Shown here piece by piece: positions 42,619 through 51,537 of a stretch of DNA of 64,000 nt. This DNA is from JAJRXC01 sp047639555 (GTDB lineage Bacteria; Actinomycetota; Acidimicrobiia; Acidimicrobiales; Aldehydirespiratoraceae), in contig JBLIOE010000006.1 of NCBI GenBank assembly GCA_047639555.1, positions 1-64,000 of the forward strand, written 5' to 3'. The notes under the pieces were generated by a model. The model was not told the DNA's origin. It ran no database searches and worked only from the letters and a program-made list of their open reading frames with translations. The translations under genes and the position numbers were made by a program. Each line of letters starts with the position of its first letter. The stretch's first letter is position 1.

Positions 42619-43538
42619 GTTCGCTCCGCAGCGACGATCCGGTCCTCGCGTCGTTCGCCGAGTTGGTGGGCGCCGACGGTCCGGTCAGTGTTGCCGGCGG
42701 ACGCACCCGATGGGAATGCGGTGGAGTCGTTGACCCCGACGCCCGAATCATCGAGGCACCGGCGGGCGTGGTCACGTACGCCGCGCCCGAGATGACCGTG
42801 CAGGTGCGGGCCGGTACCATGGTTGCTGAACTCAACGCCGCACTCGCCGAAGAGGGTCAGCGCACGGCGCTTCCTGATCGCGGCGGCACGGTGGGCGGGG
42901 CAATCGCCGTGGGCGAAAACGTCGTCGACGTGATGGGGCGAGGCCGGCTCCGCGATGCCGTTCTTCAACTGCGTTATGTGAGCGCTGAAGGCGAACTTGT
43001 CACCAGTGGAGGTCCGGTGGTCAAGAACGTCACGGGCTACAACCTGCCACGATTACTCACCGGTTCACTCGGAACGCTTGGATTGATCGGTGAGGTCATC
43101 CTTCGTACGAACCCCATCCCCGCCGTGTCGCTTTGGCTGACCGCCGAGGGAATCAGCCCGGTCGCCGCGCTTGCTTCTCTCTACGCCCCCGGCGCGATTC
43201 TCTGGAACGGCGTCACCACTTGGGTGCTGCTCGAAGGTCACCAGGTCGATATCGATGCCGAGATGGCGGCTCTCCGTTCCGTCGGCTCGTTCGCTGAAGT
43301 CGATGGCCCGCCGGACCTGCCGCCTCATCGTTGGTCGATAGAAGCCGCTGAAGTCTGTGAGCTACGCGCCCGCGCCGCGGGCGAATTCGTCGCCTCGGTC
43401 GGCGTGGGCACGGTGTGGGCAACGGAACCCGAACCTGCTCGTCTTGCGGGCAGCACCGTCGCGCAGGTTTCGGCCCGCGTGAAGCACAACTTCGACCCGA
43501 CCGGTCGACTCAATCCGGGACGTCGGGTACCGCGCTGA
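42615..43538 (+). CDS. glcE: Glycolate oxidase subunit GlcE-like
   Basis: 307 residues from ATG 42615, overlapping the glcD stop as ATGA; an open frame from 42525 overlaps glcD and is rejected. It is a second, shorter PCMH FAD-binding protein: TVGGAIAVGENVVDVMGRG and VKNVTGYNLPRLLTGSLGTLG, the latter highly typical of GlcE. Its C-terminal end HNFDPTGRLNPGR matches the family ending. Confidence 0.93.
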   Translation: MSSLRSDDPVLASFAELVGADGPVSVAGGRTRWECGGVVDPDARIIEAPAGVVTYAAPEMTVQVRAGTMVAELNAALAEEGQRTALPDRGGTVGGAIAVGENVVDVMGRGRLRDAVLQLRYVSAEGELVTSGGPVVKNVTGYNLPRLLTGSLGTLGLIGEVILRTNPIPAVSLWLTAEGISPVAALASLYAPGAILWNGVTTWVLLEGHQVDIDAEMAALRSVGSFAEVDGPPDLPPHRWSIEAAEVCELRARAAGEFVASVGVGTVWATEPEPARLAGSTVAQVSARVKHNFDPTGRLNPGRRVPR

Positions 43539-44695
43539 TGGATCTCAAGCTTGTTGCCGACGAACTCAACAGCTGTGTGCAGTGTGGCTTGTGCCTGCCG
43601 GCGTGCCCCACGTTTCGGGTCACCGGCGACGAAACCCGGTCGCCGCGAGGGCGCATCCAGCTGATGCGGGAAGTGCAGGACAACGGCGCGCCGCTCACAC
43701 CCGAGATTCGGGAGAGTTTTGAAAGCTGTGTGCAATGCCGGGCCTGTGAGCCCGCGTGTCCGAGCAGCGTTCCTTACGGCCACCTGATGGAACGAACTCG
43801 CGAGACGCTGGTCGAACAGGGAGAGATCACACCGGCGTGGCAGAGGCTCGCCTTCCGCCCGCTTTCGCATCCGCGGATGCTCCGTGCTGGTAGCTCGCTC
43901 CTCGCGATCGCCAATCGTTTCCGGCTCGTACCCAAACGATTTGGGCTGCCGAAGTCGCTGCCAGTGCGTCGACCGAAACACACGATCTCGGGAACCGACG
44001 TCTACCTCTTCACCGGCTGTGTGATGGACGCTTGGCAGCGAGACATTCACATCGCCGGTCAGCGAGTGATCGAGGCTGCCGGGTTTGGGGTCACACCAAC
44101 CGGTGATGTCGCGCCGTGCTGTGGTGCGCTGCAGGCCCACGCCGGGCTTACGGCCGACACTCGAGTTCTCGCCGAGCGCATGATGGCCGCGCTCAGCACC
44201 GACGATCGGCCGATCCTCGTCGACTCCGCCGGTTGCGGGGCGGCTATGAAGGACTACGGCCATCTCCTCGGCACCGACGAGGCCGCGGCCTTCGCCGCTC
44301 GGGTGTTCGATATCCAGGAGTGGCTCGCCGACAACATGGCGGCCCTGCCCGCGGGCACGCCGCTCGATCTTAAGGTTGCGGTCCAGGACCCCTGTCACCT
44401 TCGCCACGTCCAACGCGTCCACCCCGCCACCCGAACCGTGCTCGCTCCGTATGTTCGGGAGCTGGTCGAGCTTGATGACAACGGGATGTGCTGCGGCGCC
44501 GGTGGCGCCTATTCCGTGTTGCAGCCGGAGCTGGCCGGCGATATTCGTGGTCGCAAGGTTGACGCAATCGGCCGGGTGGCGCCCGACGCCGTCGCTAGCG
44601 CCAACCCGGGCTGTGCAATATATCTCGCGGCCGTTGGGGTGGAAACGGTGCACCCGATGGTGCTCATTGCTCGGGCCATCGGCGCCGTCGACTAG
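43538..44695 (+). CDS. glcF: Glycolate oxidase iron-sulfur subunit GlcF-like
   Basis: 385 residues from ATG 43538 (TGATG overlap with glcE). Two N-terminal 4Fe-4S motifs, CVQCGLCLPACP and CVQCRACEPACP, are followed by two CCG domains (PCCGALQAHAG and MCCGAGGAYSV). Length and domain order match GlcF, the electron-transfer subunit of glycolate oxidase. An isolated GlcC-type regulator was not seen nearby. Confidence 0.94.
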   Translation: MDLKLVADELNSCVQCGLCLPACPTFRVTGDETRSPRGRIQLMREVQDNGAPLTPEIRESFESCVQCRACEPACPSSVPYGHLMERTRETLVEQGEITPAWQRLAFRPLSHPRMLRAGSSLLAIANRFRLVPKRFGLPKSLPVRRPKHTISGTDVYLFTGCVMDAWQRDIHIAGQRVIEAAGFGVTPTGDVAPCCGALQAHAGLTADTRVLAERMMAALSTDDRPILVDSAGCGAAMKDYGHLLGTDEAAAFAARVFDIQEWLADNMAALPAGTPLDLKVAVQDPCHLRHVQRVHPATRTVLAPYVRELVELDDNGMCCGAGGAYSVLQPELAGDIRGRKVDAIGRVAPDAVASANPGCAIYLAAVGVETVHPMVLIARAIGAVD

Positions 44696-44730
44696 CTCGT
44701 GGAAGTAGTCGTGGCGCAGGGGAGTACAGC

Positions 44731-45954
44731 ATGACAGTCGCTGTCGGCTCCGTTCACATTTCGTCGTCGGTGGCCGTTGTGGGCGCCGGTCCCGCCGGTT
44801 TGATGGCCGCCGACGCGCTGGTTGCGGCCGGGCATCGGGTCACGGTCTACGAAGCACACCGCAGCGTGGGCCGGAAGTTCCTGCTCGCCGGTAGGAGCGG
44901 GCTGAATCTGACGCACAGCGAACCGATTGATCGGCTCCTTGATCGCTACACGGCATCTTCGCCACTGATTGCCGATGCGGTTCGGGCGTTTCCCCCTGCC
45001 GCGGTTCGGGCCTGGGCTGATGAGCTCGGCGCGTCGACATTTGTTGGCTCAAGCGGCCGGGTGTTCCCCGAAGTGATGCGAGCAGCGCCCCTCCTTCGAT
45101 CGTGGATCCAACGGCTGTCGGCTCGGGGAGTCGAGTGGCGTCCTGGGCATCGCTTCGTGGGCTGGGAGGGTGACACCCTTCGGTTCGACGTGTCGGGCGC
45201 GATGTTCGGCGCACAGCATCCGGCCACGATCCTCTCGTTTGGCGGGGCGTCGTGGCCGCGGGTGAGCTCATATGGGGAATGGGCTGACACCCTGGCCGGC
45301 GACGGACAGGAGGTCGAGCCGCTACGGGCAGCCAATGCCGGTCTCTTGGTCGATTGGTCGCCGGTGTTTCGAGATCGATTCGAAGGTGTGCCTCTGAAGA
45401 ACGTGGTCGTTCACTTCGATGGAGAGGCGAATCGGGGCGAGCTGGTCATCACCCACAACGGACTCGAAGGAGGTCCGGTTTATGCCCTCGCATCGCGGAT
45501 CCGCGAGCCGTTGAGCATCACGTTCGATCTGCTCCCCGAGCTCGACGCTGACGCTGTTCGGCAGCGGCTCGAGAAACGGCGGCCGAAAGACTCGGCGTCG
45601 ACGATGCTTCGGCGGGTTGGCCTCGCGCCCGTGGCGATTGGTCTGCTGCGTGAGGCAACTGGCAACGACCTACCCCGCTCGACCGAAGATCTGGTTGGTC
45701 TGATTCGCCGGGTGCCCGTTTTCGTTCTCGGTGTCGCGCCTCTCGATCGAGCGATCTCCACCGCGGGCGGCCTGCGGCTCACGGAGCTCACTTCGGATTT
45801 CATGATTGCGCGCCGGCCCGGCGTCTTCGCGGCAGGGGAAATGTTGGACTGGGACGCCCCCACGGGCGGCTATCTCTTGCAAGCGTGCCTCAGCACCGGA
45901 TGGGTGGCGGGAAACGCGGCGGCGAGATTCTTGGGCGTTTCGGTGGTGGAGTGA
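44731..45954 (+). CDS. HI0933/YhiN-family flavoprotein (TIGR03862-like)
   Basis: 407 residues. The N-terminus is a FAD Rossmann loop VVGAGPAGLMAADAL, then KFLLAGRSGLNLTHSE, which is the family signature, and a C-terminal GVFAAGEMLDWDAPTGGYLLQACLSTG that closes over FAD. GGGGAG lies 6 nt before the ATG. HI0933-like proteins are NAD(P)/FAD-dependent oxidoreductases of unknown substrate; the gene follows glcF by 35 bp and may be co-transcribed. Confidence 0.9.
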   Translation: MTVAVGSVHISSSVAVVGAGPAGLMAADALVAAGHRVTVYEAHRSVGRKFLLAGRSGLNLTHSEPIDRLLDRYTASSPLIADAVRAFPPAAVRAWADELGASTFVGSSGRVFPEVMRAAPLLRSWIQRLSARGVEWRPGHRFVGWEGDTLRFDVSGAMFGAQHPATILSFGGASWPRVSSYGEWADTLAGDGQEVEPLRAANAGLLVDWSPVFRDRFEGVPLKNVVVHFDGEANRGELVITHNGLEGGPVYALASRIREPLSITFDLLPELDADAVRQRLEKRRPKDSASTMLRRVGLAPVAIGLLREATGNDLPRSTEDLVGLIRRVPVFVLGVAPLDRAISTAGGLRLTELTSDFMIARRPGVFAAGEMLDWDAPTGGYLLQACLSTGWVAGNAAARFLGVSVVE

Positions 45955-45965
45955 GAGGGCCTCAC
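45951..45965. promoter_or_regulatory. Inverted repeat around the flavoprotein stop codon, before tetR
   Basis: GTGAG-AGGGC-CTCAC, 5-bp arms, spans the stop codon and ends just before TACATT (45967-45972), a possible -10 for the tetR gene 10 nt further on. It could be an operator; arms are short, so chance is possible. Confidence 0.25.
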
Positions 45966-45982
45966 CTACATTTGGCGCTCGG

Positions 45983-46612
45983 ATGACGAAAGTTTCAACC
46001 AACATCGTGGAGAAACAGGCGCATGGTCGCGATGCCGTTGCCGAGGCGTTGATCCAAGCGACGGGCGAACTCCTCGGCGAAGTTGGCCCAAGCCGGATGA
46101 GTGTCCGCGACATTGCCGAGCGCGCGGGCGTGAACAAGGGTCAGATCCATCACTACTTCGGCGGGAAGCAGGCACTGATCACTGCTGCCGTTCGATCGCT
46201 CGCTCACGATCTCTACCTGCGCACCCAGGAGTCCCACGATGCGTCGGAAGATGTCCTCGCGCCGCTGGTTCTCGACGGGCAGCGGCCATACCTGCGGGCC
46301 CTCACCCGCATCATCCTCGACGGTGATCTCGAACTCGCCTCGCTCGAGTTTCGCGAAGAGATTTCAGTCCCGCAGCTTCTCCTGGGTGTCGTGGCCGAGA
46401 CTCGCGGGCTCGAATCACCCGACGAGCGGCTCCGCGCCGGCTTTGCGGCGGCCATGGCGATGGAGTTGGGGTGGAGTGCCTTTGGTCCGCACATCATGCG
46501 GGCTGTCGGTGCGGTGGACGACCCCGAGGTCGTCGAACGTATCCGAGACCGTGTCGCAGAGCTTGTGATTGAAGTCGTGATTTCCGAGACCGGCGCTAAC
46601 ACTCAGGAATAA
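45983..46612 (+). CDS. TetR-family transcription regulator
   Basis: 209 residues from ATG 45983; an upstream in-frame start lies inside the previous gene. HTH: MSVRDIAERAGVNKGQIHHYFGGKQAL, an almost consensus TetR DNA-binding domain, followed by a helical effector domain. Target genes are not evident; neighbours are the flavoprotein and the convergent sulfatase-like gene, whose end overlaps by 17 bp. Confidence 0.92.
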   Translation: MTKVSTNIVEKQAHGRDAVAEALIQATGELLGEVGPSRMSVRDIAERAGVNKGQIHHYFGGKQALITAAVRSLAHDLYLRTQESHDASEDVLAPLVLDGQRPYLRALTRIILDGDLELASLEFREEISVPQLLLGVVAETRGLESPDERLRAGFAAAMAMELGWSAFGPHIMRAVGAVDDPEVVERIRDRVAELVIEVVISETGANTQE

Positions 46613-48887
46613 CAAACAGCCGGTCGTCGGCGATCTCGTAGAGCGTCAGGTCCGACAGTGTCCCTCGGGCCCAAACGAGCGGATCGCCGAGGCCGTACAC
46701 CCGCTGAGGGTCGTCGTGATTCAACGTCATGGCCGTGCCGGCCAAGACGCCGTCGACCGCGATGGCATAGGGGATCGATTCGCGGCGCCGGTCGCTCATT
46801 GTGCCGAAGACAAAGCCGACGGTGCCGTTGTCTTCGGGAAGCGCGTCGGGCCGCTCCCGTGACCAGCAGTACGCCGCGGGGAAGTTGACCAGGTCGTCGA
46901 TGTTCGTACCCATGCGGTCTCGGAGTCCGGCGAGGGCATAGAGATTGCCGTCGGTGCCGTTGCCAAACACTTCGAGAAGGTCCGTTGTCACGTCCTTGAT
47001 CGCGGGACCCAACGGTTCGGTGATTGGGCTATGGAACGGGAAGAGGACATCTCGGACGCGGTCGACCGTTGGGCCGAACAGGTTGACACCATCGACCGTC
47101 CAGGGAATCTCGAGATCGAGCTGTTCGGCGATCGTGGGGACAATGTCGATGGTCTGCACCGGCGACTCGTGGGCCTCGCCCGTGTTCTGGTGGGGGAGTT
47201 TGTAGAACAACGGCACGGCGGCGATCCCACCCATGTTCTCAACGCCGGGTCCGCGGCTGCGTTCCCCGGGAACGAAGGAGACGCCATGATCAGCGGTCAC
47301 GATCACAGTGGCCGAGTCGAAGATGCCCTGGCGCTCGAGCTTGTCGAGATAACGCCCCAGCAGCTGATCGCTGAACTGCAACTGGAGAAGATGCCGCTGT
47401 TGGCCGGCCCGAGCAATGGCGAGATCGGAATCCCACATCGAGAAATAGCCGGGGAGCCGGACATCGGCGTAGGCCTCCCCGTTGCCGTGAAAGCGCCAAG
47501 GCACATGGGGCAAGAGTGAATGTATGACCGAGAGCCGCGGCATGCCGCTGGCACGAATGGCTGAGAGTTCCGTCTCGAAGTCTTGGACGCGGCCATCGTT
47601 GGAAACCAGGCTGTCGAGGAAGCTGGCGTTTTCGCCGCTGATTGCGGATACGTCAACCGGAACGATGTCGTCAACGAGCACTTCTCCGGCCCCCAAGTCG
47701 AGCGGAAGTGTTGTCGTGGTGGTGGTGGTGGTGGTGGTGGTGGTCGAGGGCGACGCTGCGCCGGGTTCGCCGCCGAAGTCTCCCCAGGTCGCGCCGATTT
47801 CAGGAAGCCCGACATCGAGGCCATCGGGGGTAAGGAGGTGACCAAATACGACCGCCGCATCATCGAGGAGAAGACGAAAGCCAACGTCATCGGTCGCGGG
47901 CTCAGTCCGCGGCGCCGAGGTCGCGGCCGGCGTGCTGGTGGTGGTCTCTTCTGTCGCGGTGGTATCGGTGAGAAGTTCGTCAATCGCCGCAGGAGGTTCG
48001 CCGTTGCAGATGGACGGCGGGCAAAGATCGACGAGCGGATCGGATTCGGAAGCGTCGTAGATGTCGCCGAGGAGTGTGTAGAGATTCTCCGGGTACAGGC
48101 TGTAGACCGGCGCCGCTTCACTCTGCGCCCGACCGGTGAGAATCGTCGGCACGGCGAGCTCGGTGGTGAAGCCGATCGTGGTGGCGTTAGTGAACAGGTG
48201 TGAAGTGTCGGCGAGCCGTGCAAAATTCGGGAACCGGGCGGCATCAACAACACCGGATTCGTCCAGCAGCGATGCCATTGGAAGCTCATCGAGGATCAGG
48301 AGGTAGATCGGCGGGAAGCGCCGATTGAGACGTTCGGTCACGGTGAGCGGGTCGCCGTCGCCGCCGAGGTCACCGCCGATCAGGTCATTGAGGTCGCCGA
48401 GGTCGGCTGCGTCCACGTCGTCGGGAAAGACCACCTTGCTCGCGGGCGAGACGAGCAGGAACAGCATTAGGAAGAGCGCGGGAGTGATAGCGAGAATTGA
48501 GAAGACGCTGCGGATGGCTTCGTAGCGCTGGTACAGCACGACGATGACGGCCACGAGCGCCGCGGCCACGAATGCGGGCACGATCCACGGCCCCGGAAGA
48601 ACGTCGACTACTTGGATGGCAAAGCCGAATCCGAACAGACCGAGCAGCGCGCGGTGGGCTTTCTCGCCGGCTGAGGGCGCGATGAGGTGCGCGCCGCCTT
48701 CGAGCGTGGCCGCGAGGGTGGCCGGAACCACGGAGACAAGGAGGGCGAACCAGATCACCTGACCAGGCGTCGAACTGTGGGCGGTGAAGAACGTGGGGTT
48801 GTCGCCCAGGATGCCGAGCAGCGGCTGGGTGATGGCCAGCGTTGCTATCGCGAGGAGGTGGAGAAGGCGCCAGCCGAGTCGGGGCAT
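46596..48887 (-). CDS. Membrane-anchored sulfatase-like (alkaline phosphatase superfamily) protein
   Basis: 763 residues. Four or five membrane helices occupy about 1-165. The extracellular part starts PPIYLLILDELPMASLL, a sulfatase-type metal-binding Asp region, with SHLFTNATTIGF ahead of a Thr that could be the nucleophile (TELAVPTILTGR), and VIVTADHGVSFVPGE as the second metal site (Asp-His). A threonine-rich stretch of about 12 Thr and another Thr/Ser/Ala-rich stretch interrupt the domain as linkers. This matches LTA-synthase or phosphoethanolamine-transferase-like architecture; the substrate is open. Confidence 0.85.
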   Translation of the reverse strand: MPRLGWRLLHLLAIATLAITQPLLGILGDNPTFFTAHSSTPGQVIWFALLVSVVPATLAATLEGGAHLIAPSAGEKAHRALLGLFGFGFAIQVVDVLPGPWIVPAFVAAALVAVIVVLYQRYEAIRSVFSILAITPALFLMLFLLVSPASKVVFPDDVDAADLGDLNDLIGGDLGGDGDPLTVTERLNRRFPPIYLLILDELPMASLLDESGVVDAARFPNFARLADTSHLFTNATTIGFTTELAVPTILTGRAQSEAAPVYSLYPENLYTLLGDIYDASESDPLVDLCPPSICNGEPPAAIDELLTDTTATEETTTSTPAATSAPRTEPATDDVGFRLLLDDAAVVFGHLLTPDGLDVGLPEIGATWGDFGGEPGAASPSTTTTTTTTTTTTLPLDLGAGEVLVDDIVPVDVSAISGENASFLDSLVSNDGRVQDFETELSAIRASGMPRLSVIHSLLPHVPWRFHGNGEAYADVRLPGYFSMWDSDLAIARAGQQRHLLQLQFSDQLLGRYLDKLERQGIFDSATVIVTADHGVSFVPGERSRGPGVENMGGIAAVPLFYKLPHQNTGEAHESPVQTIDIVPTIAEQLDLEIPWTVDGVNLFGPTVDRVRDVLFPFHSPITEPLGPAIKDVTTDLLEVFGNGTDGNLYALAGLRDRMGTNIDDLVNFPAAYCWSRERPDALPEDNGTVGFVFGTMSDRRRESIPYAIAVDGVLAGTAMTLNHDDPQRVYGLGDPLVWARGTLSDLTLYEIADDRLFVIPEC
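47716..47744. repeat. GGT/ACC trinucleotide repeat coding polythreonine
   Basis: A run of about nine to ten GGT units (ACC on the coding strand) lies inside the sulfatase-like gene and encodes a threonine linker. Such tracts can change length by slippage, in whole codons. Confidence 0.9.
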
Positions 48888-49031
48888 TCGGAGAGTCTGT
48901 CAGCTGTTGTTATGGCGGCGATACACGGCCACCACCCGCCCAGCGAAACACCCGCGGCGAGAACGGCAAGAAAGCGCCCGATCTCGGGCCGAACGCAAAG
49001 CGGGAAGTCCAACGCTGCGCCACAATGGCGC

Positions 49032-49481
49032 ATGACCACATGGGACACCGACAAACTCACCAAGGGGAATTGGGCCACGATCCCGTTCCTCGAACGCACG
49101 GGCATCGTGGTCGATCATGCCGAGAGAGGGTTCGTGCGCTTGCGTATGCCCTTCGATCTCAATGTCAACCATGTGGGGATGATGTACGCGGGGGCGCTCT
49201 TCACCCTGGCCGAGGTGCCGGGTGGGACTCTCTTTCTCACCACGTTTGATGCGAAGCGGTTCTATCCGATCGTGAAGGATCTCAAGATTCGTTTCCGGCG
49301 CCCGGCGTTGACCGACATCACGGTCGAGGTGCGGATGGACGACGACGAGGCCGATCGGATCATGGTGGAGGCCGATGCGAACGGGAAGGCCGACTACTCC
49401 TGGGAGTGCGAACTCAAGGATGAGTCGGGCGAGGTCGTTGCGATCAGCCAGAACCTCTACCAGATGCGTCGGATCGAGTAA
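49032..49481 (+). CDS. Hot-dog thioesterase-like protein (PaaI/YiiD C-terminal type)
   Basis: 149 residues from ATG 49032; the longer open frame from 48687 overlaps the sulfatase-like gene and is rejected. The hot-dog fold is shown by FVRLRMPFDLNVNHVGMMYAGALF, the helix and strand that form the acyl-CoA site in PaaI-type enzymes, followed by VKDLKIRFRRPALTDITVEV. It probably hydrolyses an acyl-CoA. Its 3' end overlaps the convergent guanine deaminase gene by 38 bp. Confidence 0.85.
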   Translation: MTTWDTDKLTKGNWATIPFLERTGIVVDHAERGFVRLRMPFDLNVNHVGMMYAGALFTLAEVPGGTLFLTTFDAKRFYPIVKDLKIRFRRPALTDITVEVRMDDDEADRIMVEADANGKADYSWECELKDESGEVVAISQNLYQMRRIE

Positions 49482-50748
49482 CGACGTCGACACCGTCGAC
49501 CCACACGCGCGTGATCGCTCGGTCGTTCGATCGTCGCACCAACTTCTCGAAGGTGCGGGCGTGATCGTCGAGGTCGGTCATCACGCCGACGGCCCCGAGA
49601 TCGACCGCGAGCGCGTCGAAGACGTTACCGGGGCGGAGGAGGCCGGCGTCGATTCCTAAGAGGTCGGCGCCGCCAACCGTGGCCATCCAAAACGCGGCGA
49701 CGATGTCGATCCGATTGTCGGGTTCGCTCGCGTCGAGATGGCGGGCACTCGTCACCGCGTGACCACATTGGGCGAGGAGCGAAGCCTCGGCTCCGCCGGC
49801 GATATCGGTGCCGAGGCCGGTTCGTAGTCCGGCCGCGATCTGACGACGGGCCGGGAAGATTCGTTCAGAGAAGTAGGCGTTGGACAGCGGACAGTGGGAG
49901 ACGCCGGCGCCGTGGCGGATGAGGGTGTTGCGGTCGTCATCGGTGAGATGGGTGCCATGCGCCAGCACAGTGTGGTCGGCGATGAGCCCGAACTGTTCGA
50001 GCGCATGGGTGTCGGTGATCCCGAAGCGATCGAGGACGTACTGGTGTTCCCAGTCGCTCTCGGACACATGGGTTTGCACCCGCACTCCGGCGGCGGCGGC
50101 GAGCTCGCCGAGGCCTTCGAGCGCGGCATCGGTGCAGGCGGGAATGAAACGAGGCGTGACGATCGGCTCGACGAGACCGGGCCGACCGGAGAGCGCCCGG
50201 ATCTGTTCGATCGAACGGGCGCTGGCCTCGACGGCGATGTCGGCCGACGTGTCGCGATACCACTCCGGTGTGCCGTCGGGATGATCCATGGCCACCCGGC
50301 CGACGAAGGCGCGCTGGCCGTGTTGATGACACGCCTGGGCCAAGGCGATCGTTGCTTCCTCGTGCCCGCTGGCGTGATACACGGCCGTGGTGGTTCCCAG
50401 CCCGAGAAGGGTGGGCACCATCGACGACCACACCTGTTCGGCGAAGCCGGTGTCGGCAAAGCGAGCCTCAAGAGGAAAGGTGTGATCGAAGAGCCATTCC
50501 TCAAGTGGTCGGTCGAGGGCGGTTCCGAGCTGGGGCCATTGCGGAGCGTGGACGTGGGTATCGATCATCCCCGGGATCAGGACGTGGTCGGGAGGAAGGA
50601 TTTCGTCCGGCTGGTCTTGGGTCGAGGCGGGACGGATCGCGGAGATTCGACCGTCGGCGGCGATCTCTATCAGCTGATCGGGAAGCACCTCGAGCGCGTC
50701 AGGTGTTGGCGTCTGGAAGATCGATGCCCGGAGCGAGAAGCCACTCAT
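49444..50748 (-). CDS. guaD: Guanine deaminase
   Basis: 434 residues from ATG 50748, overlapping the previous stop as ATGA. Amidohydrolase metal site HxH in GMIDTHVHAPQWPQLG, TPRFIPACTDAALEGLGELA (guanine deaminase signature), HVSESDWEHQ, HGTHL, HCPLSNAYFSE and GLGTDIAGGAE with the catalytic Asp. It converts guanine to xanthine and ammonia. It is the last gene of the minus-strand set with the methyltransferase, MaoC-like and 8-oxoguanine deaminase genes. Confidence 0.93.
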   Translation of the reverse strand: MSGFSLRASIFQTPTPDALEVLPDQLIEIAADGRISAIRPASTQDQPDEILPPDHVLIPGMIDTHVHAPQWPQLGTALDRPLEEWLFDHTFPLEARFADTGFAEQVWSSMVPTLLGLGTTTAVYHASGHEEATIALAQACHQHGQRAFVGRVAMDHPDGTPEWYRDTSADIAVEASARSIEQIRALSGRPGLVEPIVTPRFIPACTDAALEGLGELAAAAGVRVQTHVSESDWEHQYVLDRFGITDTHALEQFGLIADHTVLAHGTHLTDDDRNTLIRHGAGVSHCPLSNAYFSERIFPARRQIAAGLRTGLGTDIAGGAEASLLAQCGHAVTSARHLDASEPDNRIDIVAAFWMATVGGADLLGIDAGLLRPGNVFDALAVDLGAVGVMTDLDDHARTFEKLVRRSNDRAITRVWVDGVDVVTRSDASGRGSG

Positions 50749-51533
50749 CGTGCGGCGAGTATCTCGACGTGGGGGACGATGAAGACGCCGTCGGGGTGGG
50801 TGGCCCATGAGCGAAACGCCGCCGCCATCTCCGCGAGCTCGGCTTCGGTTGCCAGGTTCTGCGTGAGCGCATGCTCGCGATACGAGGACTGCACAACCCG
50901 GTCAGCCCAGATCTCCGACCACCACAAGCGGGAGTCGGGCTCGGCGTAACACCAGATCGAGGCGGTCGTCTCGACGGTGGCAAAGCCCGCGGCATGCGCC
51001 CATCCAAGAAGTTGGCGACCGGCGTTGGCGTCGTGGCCCAGCGCGGCGGCGAGCGATTGGTAGACATCCATCCATCGGGTCATCGCGCCGCTCTCGGGGG
51101 CCCACGTCATTGCCGCGTAGTCGGCGTCGCGGGCGGCAACGATGCCGCCGGGCCGGGTGACCCGCCGCATCTCTCGCAGCGCGTCGACGGGGCGATCCAA
51201 GTGCTGAAGCACCTGGTGGGCGTGAACAATGTCGAAGTGCGCATCGGGAAAGTCGAGGGCGTAGACGTCGCCCGTCGCGAACGAGGCCACCGCACCGTGA
51301 TCTCGTTGTGCTTGTTCGATCACTTTGGCCGAGGCGTCGAGCGCGTTGATGGAAGCGTTGGGTGCGTGCGCGGCGATGTCGGCGGTGAGCGAGCCGGGGC
51401 CGCACCCCACATCGAGAATCTTGGTCGCGGGGGCGAGGTGAGGGAGGAGATAGTGCGCGGAGTTCTCGACAGTGCGAGAAGTATGTGAGCGCAAGACAGA
51501 CTCGTGGTGGCCGTGGGCGTAGGCGCCAGCCAT
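50745..51533 (-). CDS. Class I SAM-dependent methyltransferase
   Basis: 262 residues. Methyltransf_11-type motif I ILDVGCGPGSLTADIA, motif II in ALDASAKVIEQAQ, and FDIVHAHQVLQHLDRP in motif III/IV. It follows the MaoC-like gene by 4 bp and overlaps the guanine deaminase start, so it is co-transcribed with purine-related genes. Target unknown. Confidence 0.9.
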   Translation of the reverse strand: MAGAYAHGHHESVLRSHTSRTVENSAHYLLPHLAPATKILDVGCGPGSLTADIAAHAPNASINALDASAKVIEQAQRDHGAVASFATGDVYALDFPDAHFDIVHAHQVLQHLDRPVDALREMRRVTRPGGIVAARDADYAAMTWAPESGAMTRWMDVYQSLAAALGHDANAGRQLLGWAHAAGFATVETTASIWCYAEPDSRLWWSEIWADRVVQSSYREHALTQNLATEAELAEMAAAFRSWATHPDGVFIVPHVEILAAR

Positions 51534-51537
51534 GGGA

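Noticed and set aside
47716..47744. GGT repeat as a CRISPR or regulatory repeat
   Set aside because: It is an in-frame codon repeat within a gene, with no spacers.
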